64,000 nt of DNA from an uncultured Prevotellaceae bacterium (GTDB taxonomy: Bacteria > Bacteroidota > Bacteroidia > Bacteroidales > Muribaculaceae), in NCBI GenBank assembly GCA_947302275.1, contig CAMYUW010000009.1, positions 1 to 64,000 on the forward strand, given 5' to 3'. Made by a program: the position numbers and the translations under genes. The notes beneath the pieces are model-generated. The model was given only the letters and a program-made list of their open reading frames with translations. It searched no databases and was not told the origin of the DNA. Positions 1 to 9,699 of the stretch are shown here, piece after piece. The stretch's first letter is position 1; every line of letters begins with the position of its first letter.

Positions 1-82
1 CAGGCCATGGCGAGACACAGGGTCACAAATTGTTTTTTGAAGCAGTGTAACATATCTATTATTATCATCCTTAAAAACAAAC

Positions 83-1501
83 TTATTTACTCAGTCGCAC
101 AATCTTGCAGCCATGGGCAGGAATGGATGCCGAGAGTGAACTTGCTGTGCCCTCGTCGGCATGCAGCCACAGGTCACGCACTTTCCACTCGCCACTGGCG
201 CCCAGTTGGCTGAAGTCCACATTGACGGTAGCGTTCTGGTCGCTGCGGTTGAACAGGCCAACAATGTAGTCACCATTCTGCATAGTGCCATACCATATCA
301 CATTATTCAGACCCAACTGGTCGTTGAGAGGCTTGCCTACAAAGCCATCGGCACGCAGTGCAAGCAGTTCGCTATTGGTATAGAACGACACGTTGTTGCC
401 GATCGTGGACGGTTGGTCGGCCACTGCAACAGGACCACCAGCCATGAGCTGCAACGAGATGGCAGTCTGGCGCTCGGCATCGGTGTCATACTTGTTCAGG
501 CGCAGGAAGTCACCGTCGAGAATGACCTGGTTGCGGCCGGTGATGTGTGCCCAGTAACTGAACCCGTCAAACTGGTTCATGCAGTTGGGCCAATTGGAAT
601 AGGACTTGCCCTTGTCATGCGATGAAGTGTGCCTCCACCCGCCATCGCCTGTATCGGCCACGATGCGCACCATGTTACCGTATTTTGCCTCGACCTCGGC
701 ATCATTAAAGAGATGGGGCATCACCAGCGAGGTGAAGACGCCATATTTCTTGGCAGCCTGGGCAATGTAAGCAAGGGCTCGGGCGTAGCTCTCACGGCCG
801 TAACCTCGGCCCACCGTACCGATATAGCGATCCTTGCCGTCCTCATACCATGACAGGAAGTCCATGCGGATGAATTCCACGCCCAGTTCCTTGTAGTGCT
901 TGAAGAATCCGTCGATATACTCCTGTGCACCGGGTTGCTCGCTCACTACCCACGTAAACCACATGTCTTGGGCATTAGGATTCTGAACGGCCTGTTTGCC
1001 GTTATACACAAGGTCCCCAAAAGTGTAATTTGTCCCTTGAACCTTGGTGTTCAGCGGACCGTGAATCCACAACGGGTTGTCATAGACCCCCAATTTGAGA
1101 CCTCGGGCTTTGCACTTGGCCACGAGATCGGCAAGTGACATTGAGCCGTAATGTGTCATGTATCCCGAGGCATCGTTGGCCAGCATGGGGATGAAACCGT
1201 CGGTGCACACCATGTCATAGCCATAAGGCTTCAGGTCGGTGGCTACCCAATTGATGATTTCGTCCCACTGGGCCTCGGTGAGGTCCATATCGCTGTTGCT
1301 AACTCCCGCATGTTCCTGTTCGATGCAGTACTCATACACGCTCCAGTACAGGGGAGCTTTCACGCCGTCGTGAATACCCTCAACGACTGGCAGATCGGGC
1401 AATTCGGCCTTAGGCGGATAACGCATTTCGATATCATCGTTACATGCGCCCAGCATGGTAAGGGCAGCCAATGCGATGGATAATAATATGCTCTTTTTCA
1501 T
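83..1501 (-). CDS. Secreted lipoprotein alpha-glycosidase, clan GH-D (GH27/alpha-galactosidase-like)
   Basis: A 472-residue protein with a lipoprotein signal peptide (lipobox LGAC, Cys20), so it is probably anchored in the outer membrane or periplasm. Residues about 50-400 read as a TIM-barrel of the alpha-galactosidase superfamily. The motif FIRMDFLSW carries the likely nucleophile Asp214, and a second acidic cluster in LDGDFLRL is a candidate for the acid/base. The last 75 residues form a beta-sandwich-like tail typical of this clan. It is the last gene of the minus-strand susC-susD-susE/F-like operon, so it should cut the glycan imported by that PUL. Bacteroidota homologues are often named alpha-galactosidase, but the clan also includes isomalto-dextranase-like enzymes; with a SusE/F-like partner an alpha-glucan substrate is possible. 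Family is fairly sure, substrate is not. Confidence 0.75.
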   Translation of the reverse strand: MKKSILLSIALAALTMLGACNDDIEMRYPPKAELPDLPVVEGIHDGVKAPLYWSVYEYCIEQEHAGVSNSDMDLTEAQWDEIINWVATDLKPYGYDMVCTDGFIPMLANDASGYMTHYGSMSLADLVAKCKARGLKLGVYDNPLWIHGPLNTKVQGTNYTFGDLVYNGKQAVQNPNAQDMWFTWVVSEQPGAQEYIDGFFKHYKELGVEFIRMDFLSWYEDGKDRYIGTVGRGYGRESYARALAYIAQAAKKYGVFTSLVMPHLFNDAEVEAKYGNMVRIVADTGDGGWRHTSSHDKGKSYSNWPNCMNQFDGFSYWAHITGRNQVILDGDFLRLNKYDTDAERQTAISLQLMAGGPVAVADQPSTIGNNVSFYTNSELLALRADGFVGKPLNDQLGLNNVIWYGTMQNGDYIVGLFNRSDQNATVNVDFSQLGASGEWKVRDLWLHADEGTASSLSASIPAHGCKIVRLSK

Positions 1502-1516
1502 ATCTTATGTTTTTAA

Positions 1517-2704
1517 TTAGTCATTGGTGATTTCTTCCACTTGAATCGTCCAGTGCTCCAGATCAAAGGTGATGCGGTAGTTGGCCGATTCTTCAACACG
1601 CCACTTGTCATCAGGACCGTTGGTGAAAACGAAGTTGGAGTTTTCAACTCCGGTCTTGTTGATCTTGCAGTCGGCAAACGTGGGACGGATGAATGGTACA
1701 TCCCAGCTGCCAGTTGCGATGCAGGCCTTCATCTCGCCGGGGACGAGAGTGCCCTCATACTTGAAGATATACTGCGACACCTTGGTCAACTGTGTCGGGG
1801 CATCGATGCTCCAGCCGTTGGGGGTGGCATCACCGACGATATAAACGGCCTCTGCTGATATGGGTTCAGGTCCAACGGGGTCAAGTTCACCCAGGTATTC
1901 AGCCTTCAACGTGTATTTCTCCAAGTCAAAAGTCAGTCGGTACTTACCAGCCTCTTCGACCTTCCACTTGTCATCAGGATTGGCTACGAAGATGAATTCA
2001 GGACTCTCAACGCCATCTTTGTTAATCTTGCACTCTGCAAACGTGGGACGGATGAAGGGCACACCCCAGTCACCTGAAGCGATGCAGGCCTTCATTTCAC
2101 CCACATTGAGCGGGCCTTCATACTCAAAGATATATGTGGACTTCTTCTCGAGCTGGGTGGGAGCATCGATGTTCCAGCCGTTAGGTGTAGCGTCCCCCAC
2201 CATATAGACCACATCGGTCACGATAGGCTCGATAACAGGAGCGTCGGGCTCACCGGTGTACTCGGTGGACATGGTCCAGTTCCTCAAGTCAAATGTCAAG
2301 CGATACTTGCCTGCATCCACGACGCGCCACTTGTCGTCGGGGTCACCAGCATGCATACCAAACTTCGCGTTAGTGATGGCCGTTCGGGAAATCTCGGTAC
2401 CGTTCACGAGGGGACGGATGAAGGGAGCATCCCAACTGCCCGTCGTCAGACAAAGCTTTATTTCTCCCTTGTTTAGAGAACCCTCCCAAGTGAAAATCAA
2501 GGGGTCTGCCTCGGTAGCCGTCAGCGGCGTGGGATTGCCGATGTCCCAACCATTGGGCGTGGCATCACCCACCATGTAGAGTGTAGAGGTCTTGATGGGC
2601 AGGTCGCCCTCAATGATAATCAGGTCTTTCTCGTCCTCACAGCCTGTCAGGCCCATACCCAGCATGATGCCGGCAAGAACGAACATTATATATTTCAGTT
2701 TCAT
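1517..2704 (-). CDS. SusE/SusF-like surface glycan-binding lipoprotein with three repeats
   Basis: A 395-residue lipoprotein (lipobox LTGC, Cys22). Residues about 40-392 are three tandem copies of a module of roughly 110-120 residues, each opening with VYMVGDATPNGW or a close variant and containing PFIRP, DDKWRV and YRLTFDL blocks. This is the architecture of SusE/SusF outer-membrane starch-binding proteins, where each beta-sandwich module binds glycan through aromatic residues. The conserved Trp in every copy fits that. It lies 32 bp downstream of susD and 15 bp upstream of the glycosidase gene in the same operon. The likely role is to hold the glycan at the cell surface. It has no enzyme motif. 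Confidence 0.82.
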   Translation of the reverse strand: MKLKYIMFVLAGIMLGMGLTGCEDEKDLIIIEGDLPIKTSTLYMVGDATPNGWDIGNPTPLTATEADPLIFTWEGSLNKGEIKLCLTTGSWDAPFIRPLVNGTEISRTAITNAKFGMHAGDPDDKWRVVDAGKYRLTFDLRNWTMSTEYTGEPDAPVIEPIVTDVVYMVGDATPNGWNIDAPTQLEKKSTYIFEYEGPLNVGEMKACIASGDWGVPFIRPTFAECKINKDGVESPEFIFVANPDDKWKVEEAGKYRLTFDLEKYTLKAEYLGELDPVGPEPISAEAVYIVGDATPNGWSIDAPTQLTKVSQYIFKYEGTLVPGEMKACIATGSWDVPFIRPTFADCKINKTGVENSNFVFTNGPDDKWRVEESANYRITFDLEHWTIQVEEITND

Positions 2705-2736
2705 ATCTTTTTATTGATTTAGATGGGTGACAAACA

Positions 2737-4485
2737 TTATTTGTTATAACCGGGATTCTGCACCAGTGCAGGATTGGCGTTGAGGATGGGACGCATGATG
2801 GGGAAAATCTTGGTGTGATCATCGGCATCAGGATTCTTGTCCCACCATGAGCCAGAAGTGAACTTGCCAAAGCGGATCAGGTCGATGCGGCGACGGCTCT
2901 CGGCGAAGAACTCACGGCCCCACTCGTCGAGCATCTCGTCCATGTCAAGAACGGCTGCACCCTCGGGGGCATAGAGCACCGTTGAAAGGTTGGCCTCGGG
3001 ATAGTTGCGGCGGCGCACACTGTTGAGCAGTCGTCCGGCCTCGGCCTTTTTACCTGAGCGCAGTTTGCATTCAGCCAGCGAGTAGATAATCTCGGGCAGA
3101 CGGATCTCGGTGTAGTCACTCTCCATCTGGTGGGCATCATCGTCGCTATAGAACGGGTATTTGGCAAAGTGCCAGCCCGAATTGTGGTCACCGTCACGCA
3201 GCGTGCTACTTGAAGCTGAAAGCCACCTGTCAGGAGCAAGACCCTGGAACTTGCCCACAGCGTCACGGATGTACAGGTCATAGGCCACCTCAGGAGCCTG
3301 CACGCGCTTGGTGGCACCATTCTCGTCCTTGTACTCCAGATAGCCATAGATGAACATTCCCTCGCGGGTGCTGTTGCCCAGGTTGCGATAGAGTTTCATG
3401 CGCTCATCGCCCTCATATTTGCGGAACTTCTCGATGGGCATACCCAGTTGATAGTTGTATTTCTCGCCATTGGGAGCAAAACTGGGCGAAGCGGCATACT
3501 TGGTGTTGTGGTCGCCACCCTTGCTCTTGGAATCGTTGAGATAGTAACGTGCACGCGCGGGAACGGTCCACCAATAAGTGTCGCCCTGATAGTGCCAGAA
3601 ACTGTAACCGGGAGCGCCAGGGAAGCCGAAGATGACCTCGTCGCACTCGTCGTTGTTCCAGTCAAAGGCTGCATCCCAACGGTCGGCTACCTCATATTGG
3701 CCGTATTGACCGTCAAGGATGGCTTGAGCCACTTGCTCACACTCATTATAGCGAGCCTCGCCGATGTAAACCTCGGCATTCAGATACAAGCGCACCAGCA
3801 GTGCTGCAGCGCCGGCCTTGGTCCACTGGCCCTGAATGCCGGCATTGGAACCGAGCGAAGTCTTCTCGGCAAGCATGGGGATGCACTCCTTGAGATCACT
3901 CTCGATGAGATCAAAGATGACCTTGGGCTCAACTTGGGTTTCGGTGTTCTTGGAAATGTCGCTGTAGCTCACTGCCAGAGGCACATTGCGGAAGCCATCG
4001 AGCAGGCGCAGGTAGAACCACGCACGCAGCACCCGGCACTGGGCCTTGAGGTTGTCAAACTCGGCATCCGAGAAACCATAATTCTTCGGCGTGAGCTTTT
4101 CCAGGTCCTCAATCACATAGTTGCATTGCATGATACCCTGGAAACAGCCGTTCCATTCGCTCTGGGCATCACCGCCGTCTTCCACATTCCACTCGTGGTA
4201 GTGCAAGCGACGCCATTTGCCACCGTCATCCCACCAACCGTCGCGGGTCGGGGTAATCAACTGGTCGGCAGTCAGCTCGTTGAGCACATGACGGCTCTGG
4301 ATGCTCCAGAAAGCGTGTTCAAACGGACGGAAGGTTGCCCTTACCACGTCATTCTTGGTGTTATAATAGTTCTGGGTTCCCACCTGGTCATACAGTGTCT
4401 CGTCCAGGTCGGTGCAGCTTGCCAGTGTGCCGAGGCACAGGGCTGCCATTATCATATATAAATGGATACGTTTCATTGTCTTCAT
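2737..4485 (-). CDS. susD: SusD/RagB family nutrient-binding outer membrane lipoprotein
   Basis: A 582-residue lipoprotein with lipobox LASC (Cys23) and the early SusD signature DLDETLYDQVGT. TPR-like helices are interrupted by glycan-binding loops, and the C-terminal block (RRRIDLIRFGKF, then WWDKNPDADDHTKIFPIMRPILNANPALVQNPGYNK) is the usual end of RagB/SusD proteins. SusD caps the SusC barrel and delivers oligosaccharide to it. It follows susC by 15 bp and precedes the SusE/F-like gene by 32 bp on the same strand, as in a standard Bacteroidota PUL. The ligand cannot be read from the sequence. The gene symbol is used in the family sense. Confidence 0.92.
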   Translation of the reverse strand: MKTMKRIHLYMIMAALCLGTLASCTDLDETLYDQVGTQNYYNTKNDVVRATFRPFEHAFWSIQSRHVLNELTADQLITPTRDGWWDDGGKWRRLHYHEWNVEDGGDAQSEWNGCFQGIMQCNYVIEDLEKLTPKNYGFSDAEFDNLKAQCRVLRAWFYLRLLDGFRNVPLAVSYSDISKNTETQVEPKVIFDLIESDLKECIPMLAEKTSLGSNAGIQGQWTKAGAAALLVRLYLNAEVYIGEARYNECEQVAQAILDGQYGQYEVADRWDAAFDWNNDECDEVIFGFPGAPGYSFWHYQGDTYWWTVPARARYYLNDSKSKGGDHNTKYAASPSFAPNGEKYNYQLGMPIEKFRKYEGDERMKLYRNLGNSTREGMFIYGYLEYKDENGATKRVQAPEVAYDLYIRDAVGKFQGLAPDRWLSASSSTLRDGDHNSGWHFAKYPFYSDDDAHQMESDYTEIRLPEIIYSLAECKLRSGKKAEAGRLLNSVRRRNYPEANLSTVLYAPEGAAVLDMDEMLDEWGREFFAESRRRIDLIRFGKFTSGSWWDKNPDADDHTKIFPIMRPILNANPALVQNPGYNK

Positions 4486-4500
4486 GATTTAATAGGATTA

Positions 4501-7491
4501 TCAGAAATCAACTTGCACACCGACGATAAGCTGTCGTGTAGAGGGGAAATAAGTGCGTGAACCCTGTCCACCGGGAGTCAAACCATTCACTTGATAGGTC
4601 GAAGGATCAACACCGCTGAACTTGGTCAGGGTGAACAGATTCTTGGCTGTCGTGAACACGCGCACGCGGTCCAGGAATCGCCAATTGTTGGGCCTGAACG
4701 TGTAGCCCAAGGTCACCATGTCGAGTTTCAGATAATCACCACGCTCGAGGAAGTAATCACAAACCACGGGGTTGGCCGACGATGAAATCTCAAAATTCTT
4801 GGCATAGGCTTTCTTCAGGCGGTTGCCGGTGAAGTTGCGGGTGCCGTAGTAGAAATCATGGATATTGAAAATATCGAAGAAGAATGCTCCACGGAAGAAG
4901 AGCGACAAGTCGAAGTTGCGATAGCGGAAGGTGTGGCTCATCGACATTGTGAATTTGGGCATACCGTTGCCCACCTGCTGGCGGTCGGCGTCGCTGGCCT
5001 GGGAGGCGCGGATGATGTCGCCGTCGCGGTCATAGACAAGCCACTCGCCCTCGGTGGAGTGACCGGCATACTTCCACATGAAGAAGTTGCCCAGGGACTC
5101 GCCCTTCTGGATGCGCTGCAGGTTATAGAAAGGATAGGGATCTTCAGTGCCGCACACATCGTAGTAGTCCTGTCCGACATACTGCGAGTTACTGAAGTCC
5201 AGGAACTTATTGCTCATTGTGGTTCCCACAAGGTTGATGTCATAACCAAAGGTCGGGGTGTCCACAGCCCTAAAGTTCAGATCGAACTCAAAACCGGTAT
5301 TCTTCATCGTTCCCACGTTGACAAAGGTCTCGTCAAACAGGTAAGGAGGAACCGATACCTTGTAGTTACCGAGCAGATCCTGCTGGCGGCGGCTGAAGTA
5401 GTTGAGCGAACCGTACAGGCGGTTATTAAACAAGGAGAAGTCAAGGCCAACGTTCCAGTTCTTGCCCTTCTCCCACTTGAGGTCGGGATTCACATTCTTG
5501 GAGGGGCCCCAAACCTGGAAGTACTTGCCATTGTAGAAATAGTAGCCAAAGCCTGTCATTGTGTTGAGCGACAGATAGCTACCGAAGTCCTGGTTGCCCG
5601 TCACACCGAAGTCGGCACGCAGCTTCAGGTCGTTGATCCATGTGATGTCCTTCATGAAGTTCTCGGACGAAATGCGCCAACCGGCCGAAATGGCGGGGAA
5701 GTTACCCCACTTGTTGTCGATACCGAATTTTGACGAACCCTCATGGCGCAGCGATGCCGTCAGCATGTAGCGGTCATCGTAGTTGTAGCTCACGCGGCCA
5801 AAGAAGGCAATCAGCTTGGCATCATTCTGATAGCTGCCCATCATGACTTCACCCTCTTCCTTGGCATACTCGCCCGAGCCCAGATTGTCGGAGGTCAGGC
5901 CGTCGTTGGGGAAATCCTTGTTCTCGGCATTGAAACCGGAATACTTGGAATATTGGTAGGAATAGCCCGCCATACCCTTGATATAATGCAGGCCGAACTT
6001 GCCGGAATAGTTAGTCAACCACTCGAAAACATACTGGCTTTCCTTGCCGTAGGAACGACTGGCCTCACCCTCGCGGCCATTGTTGATGGCGATGGTGCTT
6101 GTCGAAGGACGGAACCAGCTGTTGTCGTTACTGTACTGGTGGTCGGCAAACATCACCTGAGTTGACAAGTGGTGGGGAGAATCTTCGTTTTTGGCCAGCA
6201 GGGGCAATAGATTCAGTTTCACCGTGCCGTCCCAGTCCAGAAGCTTGGTGATTGCATGGTCTTTCTCGATGCGCTGGCGCTCAACAGGATTAGAGCCAAC
6301 GACCTGCCCTTGGAAATTATAATACAGGGAAGGATCGTCGGGATTCATCAGCGGAGTGGTCGGGTTGGCCTCGATAGCATCCTTGAACACGCTCCAGTCG
6401 GCATTGTCGCGGTAGATAATGCGCGGAGCGATATTGGCGGTCAGGGTGAACAGGCCGTTCTTGGTCGTGTGCATGACTGCGGCACGGGCGCCATATTCCT
6501 CACGCTTTGACCTCAAGTCGATACCATGGGCATTGCGGTAGTCAGCGCTCACGCGGTAGTTGCTCTTGTCATTACCGCCGCTCAACGTCAGCGTGTGCTG
6601 CATGGCTCCGCCTGTGCGGCTGGTCTCATCGAGCCAATCGATGTTGCCGCCCAGGTCCACGCCAGTGTCACCCCATCCAAGACGGACGTCACGGTATTCT
6701 TGAGCGTTCATCATCTGTAATTCCTTGTTGATGAAGTCCCAGGAATACTGTCCCGAATAGGAGGTGTGGGTCTGGCCATCTTTGCTGCCTTTCTTGGTCG
6801 TGACAACAATCACACCATTAGAACCGCGCGTACCATAAATAGCCGAAGCGGCACCGTCCTTCAACACGTCAAACGAGGCGATGTCATTGGGGTTGATGTT
6901 GGTCAGGTTGCCTCCTGGCACACCGTCAATAACGATGAGCGGGCCCAAGCCCGCCGAACGCGACGAGACGCCACGAATCTGGATGCTTGCCTGGTTGTTG
7001 GGGTCGCCGGTACCGGTATTGGTAATCGAGACGCCAGCCACCTTGCCTTGAATCATCATTGACGGGTCAAGGGAGCTGACCGTCAAGAAGTCCTTTTCGC
7101 TCACATGCGAGATGGCCGAGGTAAGTTCCTTCTTGTCCATCGTTCCGTAACCGATAACCACGACCTCATTCAGCATCTGGTCATCGCTGGACAATACAAT
7201 AATGAGATTGGTCTGTCCGTTGACTGCAATTTCCTTCGGTGTATAACCGATATAGGAAACTGAGAGAATGGCATTCGTGGGAACGGTCAGCGTGAAATTG
7301 CCATCGAAATCGGTCACAGTTCCGTTACTCGTTCCCTTCTGCTGGACAGTAGCCCCGATCAGAGTCTCTCCAGCTTCATCAGTCACAGTGCCTTGCACGG
7401 TAATGTCCTGCGCAAGCACGATCATGGGCATCAGCAGCGTCAGCAAGCCGATGACCAAGCGTTTTGATAGAAGTTGCTTCATTTTGTTCAT
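4501..7491 (-). CDS. susC: SusC/RagA family TonB-dependent outer membrane transporter
   Basis: A 996-residue TonB-dependent receptor. In order: signal peptide (1-27), an N-terminal carboxypeptidase-D-like regulatory domain (GTVTDEAGETLIGATV, residues about 33-110), a plug domain beginning with the SusC signature NEVVVIGYGT, and a 22-strand type beta-barrel ending in VGVQVDF with the terminal aromatic expected for Bam insertion. It imports oligosaccharide into the periplasm using TonB energy, with the SusD encoded downstream. It is the first gene of the minus-strand PUL. A TAAATTTG -7 box lies upstream, and the regulator gene diverges from it. No sign of truncation. Confidence 0.95.
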   Translation of the reverse strand: MNKMKQLLSKRLVIGLLTLLMPMIVLAQDITVQGTVTDEAGETLIGATVQQKGTSNGTVTDFDGNFTLTVPTNAILSVSYIGYTPKEIAVNGQTNLIIVLSSDDQMLNEVVVIGYGTMDKKELTSAISHVSEKDFLTVSSLDPSMMIQGKVAGVSITNTGTGDPNNQASIQIRGVSSRSAGLGPLIVIDGVPGGNLTNINPNDIASFDVLKDGAASAIYGTRGSNGVIVVTTKKGSKDGQTHTSYSGQYSWDFINKELQMMNAQEYRDVRLGWGDTGVDLGGNIDWLDETSRTGGAMQHTLTLSGGNDKSNYRVSADYRNAHGIDLRSKREEYGARAAVMHTTKNGLFTLTANIAPRIIYRDNADWSVFKDAIEANPTTPLMNPDDPSLYYNFQGQVVGSNPVERQRIEKDHAITKLLDWDGTVKLNLLPLLAKNEDSPHHLSTQVMFADHQYSNDNSWFRPSTSTIAINNGREGEASRSYGKESQYVFEWLTNYSGKFGLHYIKGMAGYSYQYSKYSGFNAENKDFPNDGLTSDNLGSGEYAKEEGEVMMGSYQNDAKLIAFFGRVSYNYDDRYMLTASLRHEGSSKFGIDNKWGNFPAISAGWRISSENFMKDITWINDLKLRADFGVTGNQDFGSYLSLNTMTGFGYYFYNGKYFQVWGPSKNVNPDLKWEKGKNWNVGLDFSLFNNRLYGSLNYFSRRQQDLLGNYKVSVPPYLFDETFVNVGTMKNTGFEFDLNFRAVDTPTFGYDINLVGTTMSNKFLDFSNSQYVGQDYYDVCGTEDPYPFYNLQRIQKGESLGNFFMWKYAGHSTEGEWLVYDRDGDIIRASQASDADRQQVGNGMPKFTMSMSHTFRYRNFDLSLFFRGAFFFDIFNIHDFYYGTRNFTGNRLKKAYAKNFEISSSANPVVCDYFLERGDYLKLDMVTLGYTFRPNNWRFLDRVRVFTTAKNLFTLTKFSGVDPSTYQVNGLTPGGQGSRTYFPSTRQLIVGVQVDF

Positions 7492-7524
7492 ATTAATCGA
7501 TATTAAACGGTTTGAAAACTATCG

Positions 7525-7532
7525 CAAATTTA
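7525..7532 (-). promoter_or_regulatory. Predicted -7 promoter box of the first PUL (susC)
   Basis: The minus strand reads TAAATTTG, matching the Bacteroidota -7 consensus TAnnTTTG, about 35 bp before the susC start codon. It lies in the divergent 212-bp gap shared with the DUF6377-type regulator gene. The -33 element is not clear. Confidence 0.5.
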
Positions 7533-7677
7533 TTGTCCATTATAATGCAATGTACACCTCAGTAAAGCAACGGTAAACTCATCGGAAATTTTCAACAGTT
7601 TATCTAATTGAAAATCCGAAAGTTATAAAATGGGCTAAAAATCATATAGTAAATTCTCTAAATTCAGAAAAAAGCAT

Positions 7678-7685
7678 TATTTTTG
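7678..7685 (+). promoter_or_regulatory. Predicted -7 promoter box of the DUF6377-type regulator gene
   Basis: TATTTTTG matches TAnnTTTG and lies 18 bp before the ATG at 7704, giving a short leader. The susC promoter lies back to back with it. Confidence 0.5.
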
Positions 7686-7703
7686 CCGAAAATCTCTTGA
7701 ATT

Positions 7704-9377
7704 ATGAATAGATTGCTATTAATACTGTCCGCCATCCTTGTTTGCTTTGGGGCATTTGCCGCCCAGGAGGAGTTGCTCAGTCAGCTTGATGACGCCATCC
7801 TTCACAAGGGGAAAGTCATCAAGGCCAAGGAGGCAAAAATCTCGGTCCTGAAAAAAAGACTTAGCACCACTTTAAGCAATAAGCAGGATTTACAGACGCT
7901 CGATGACCTCTATAACGAGTATCACGTCTTCAAGTTTGACTCAGCGTTGGTCTATGCCGAGCGAGGCTTGACACTGGCCCGTGCACTGCAGGACAATCAT
8001 TACACATGCCTGTTCACATGCCACAAGGCTGAGATTCTCGCCATCGGTGGTTTGTTTGCTGAGGCAGATGAATGTCTAAAAGGGCTGAACGAGCAACAAA
8101 TCGATGAAAAGATCCGGTTTAAGTATTACTATACCCTATTCACCGTCTATTCTTATTGGGCTGATTATTGTAACGACCAGATGTACGCACCTCGATACCG
8201 TGAACGCTCTCATCAATTTCTGAGTCAGGCATTAGCATATCTGAATGCCGGAGACCCTTTATATGACTTTTTTCAAGGCGAGCGATATGTGTATGTCAAC
8301 AAGAACGACAGTCTCGCGCAAAGCCATTACAAGCAGGTGCTGTTGACGGCTGCCCCCGATTCAAGGCCCTATGCCATGGCTGCTTTTGCCCTGGCAGGAC
8401 AATACAGAATGGCTGGCGATGAAAAAGGTTATGTCGATCATCTCATCAAGGCAGCTCTGGCCGATGTGAAAGGCTGCACAATGGAAAATGTGGCACTGCA
8501 ACAGCTTGCCTTATCACTATTTGAAAATGATAATCATGATCTAGCCCGTGCTCAGAATTACATCAGCTCATCACTCGAAGATGCTCAATTCTACAACAAC
8601 CGTTTGCGCATCCTTGAAATCTCTCGCACCATGCCCCAAATCGTCACAGCCTATGAAACTATGATTAAAGGTCAGAACAGGAACCTGCGCAATTCTGTCA
8701 TCTTTATATCGCTGCTGGTTTTAGGATTGTTACTGACGTCTTTTTACATCCACCGTCAGAACAAACTGCTCGCTGCCCGCCGTAGCGAGTTGGCTGCTAA
8801 CAACCTGCAATTGAAGGAACTCAATGGACAATTGTCGGCAAGCAACCACGAGCATCAAGCCCTGAACAGCCAGCTACATGAACTGAATCAGCAACTCTTG
8901 GATACCAACAAGCACCGTGAGACGCTGGCATCGGTGTGTATCAAACTGTGTGCAAAGTATATCGAGAAACTCAATAACTATCAGACGCTGGTGAAACGCA
9001 AGATCAAGGCCAACCAACCCCAAGAATTGCTTCATACCATAACATCAAACCGCTTATCGGAAGAGGACGCTTCGACATTCCTTCACAATTTTGACAAAGC
9101 ATTCCTCGAACTATATCCTACCTTTATCAAAGAATTCAATGCACTGCTACAGGAAGGTGAACGTTTCACCCCCAAGTCACCCGGCACGATGACGACAGAA
9201 CTGCGCACCTTCGCATTGATCCGCCTCGGAGTGAAGAGCACTGCCGACATCGCAGGTCTGCTATTTCTTTCCAACCAGACCATCTACAACTGCCGCTCCG
9301 TCACAAAAAACAAAGCGCTGAACAAAGACACCTTTGACGACGATGTAATGAAAATCTGTACCATCATCCAGCAATAA
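7704..9377 (+). CDS. DUF6377-type transmembrane PUL regulator with TPR sensor and C-terminal HTH
   Basis: A 557-residue protein: N-terminal signal peptide (1-19), a helical TPR-like periplasmic region (about 40-320), one transmembrane segment (VIFISLLVLGLLLTSFYI, about 331-349), a coiled coil rich in LNGQL/LNQQL (about 360-400), and a cytoplasmic C-terminus with an HTH-like segment (FALIRLGVKSTADIAGLLFLSNQTIYNC). This matches the Bacteroidota family annotated DUF6377, commonly found beside susC/susD and similar in layout to SusR. It diverges from the PUL at 83-7491 and probably senses periplasmic oligosaccharide and switches that PUL on. It could in principle also act on the second PUL, which has no regulator of its own in the window. 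Confidence 0.75.
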   Translation: MNRLLLILSAILVCFGAFAAQEELLSQLDDAILHKGKVIKAKEAKISVLKKRLSTTLSNKQDLQTLDDLYNEYHVFKFDSALVYAERGLTLARALQDNHYTCLFTCHKAEILAIGGLFAEADECLKGLNEQQIDEKIRFKYYYTLFTVYSYWADYCNDQMYAPRYRERSHQFLSQALAYLNAGDPLYDFFQGERYVYVNKNDSLAQSHYKQVLLTAAPDSRPYAMAAFALAGQYRMAGDEKGYVDHLIKAALADVKGCTMENVALQQLALSLFENDNHDLARAQNYISSSLEDAQFYNNRLRILEISRTMPQIVTAYETMIKGQNRNLRNSVIFISLLVLGLLLTSFYIHRQNKLLAARRSELAANNLQLKELNGQLSASNHEHQALNSQLHELNQQLLDTNKHRETLASVCIKLCAKYIEKLNNYQTLVKRKIKANQPQELLHTITSNRLSEEDASTFLHNFDKAFLELYPTFIKEFNALLQEGERFTPKSPGTMTTELRTFALIRLGVKSTADIAGLLFLSNQTIYNCRSVTKNKALNKDTFDDDVMKICTIIQQ

Positions 9378-9471
9378 ATAATCCTCAAAACTTGAGGCAA
9401 CGCTATCGAGTTTCATCCAAAACAAAGAAAATAGAATCGTTTTGGCCAAAACTCATTGCCAATGAAATGCC

Positions 9472-9699
9472 TTAGTTTGCGGCGAAATAGCCGTTCATCA
9501 GTTCGTAAAGATAGGCAGGACTTTGGACGTATAGTTCGTTTTCTTCGTCTTGCAGGGCGGGAATCAAGGGCGAGTTATACACTCGCTCCATTGCCTGCTC
9601 GATCGTGCAGCCGGTGTCTTCCATGACATATTTAACCAATTCGCTCAGAGCGTAATCAGTCAGATAGGTTGCTATTTGTTGATGTGTGGGCTGGATCAT
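9472..9699 (-). CDS. DUF3791 family small protein, downstream member
   Basis: A 75-residue protein of the type annotated DUF3791 in gut Bacteroidota (LTDYALSELVKYVMEDTGCTIEQAMERVYNS). It is predicted helical, without signal peptide or membrane segment. Its start codon overlaps the stop of the DUF3990 gene in an ATGA, so the two are translationally coupled. Function is unknown. The constant association with an ADP-ribosyltransferase-fold partner suggests a partner, adaptor or antitoxin role, which is inference. A decayed copy lies at 12975-13200. Confidence 0.7.
   Translation of the reverse strand: MIQPTHQQIATYLTDYALSELVKYVMEDTGCTIEQAMERVYNSPLIPALQDEENELYVQSPAYLYELMNGYFAAN

Noticed and set aside
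1-82. Possible gene end or terminator at the left edge
   Set aside because: No frame is supported and no clear hairpin with T-run is visible; the 68-codon ORF from base 7 is antisense to the glycosidase.
3448-4461. 337-codon plus-strand ORF opposite susD
   Set aside because: Antisense shadow of a SusD protein with clear family motifs.
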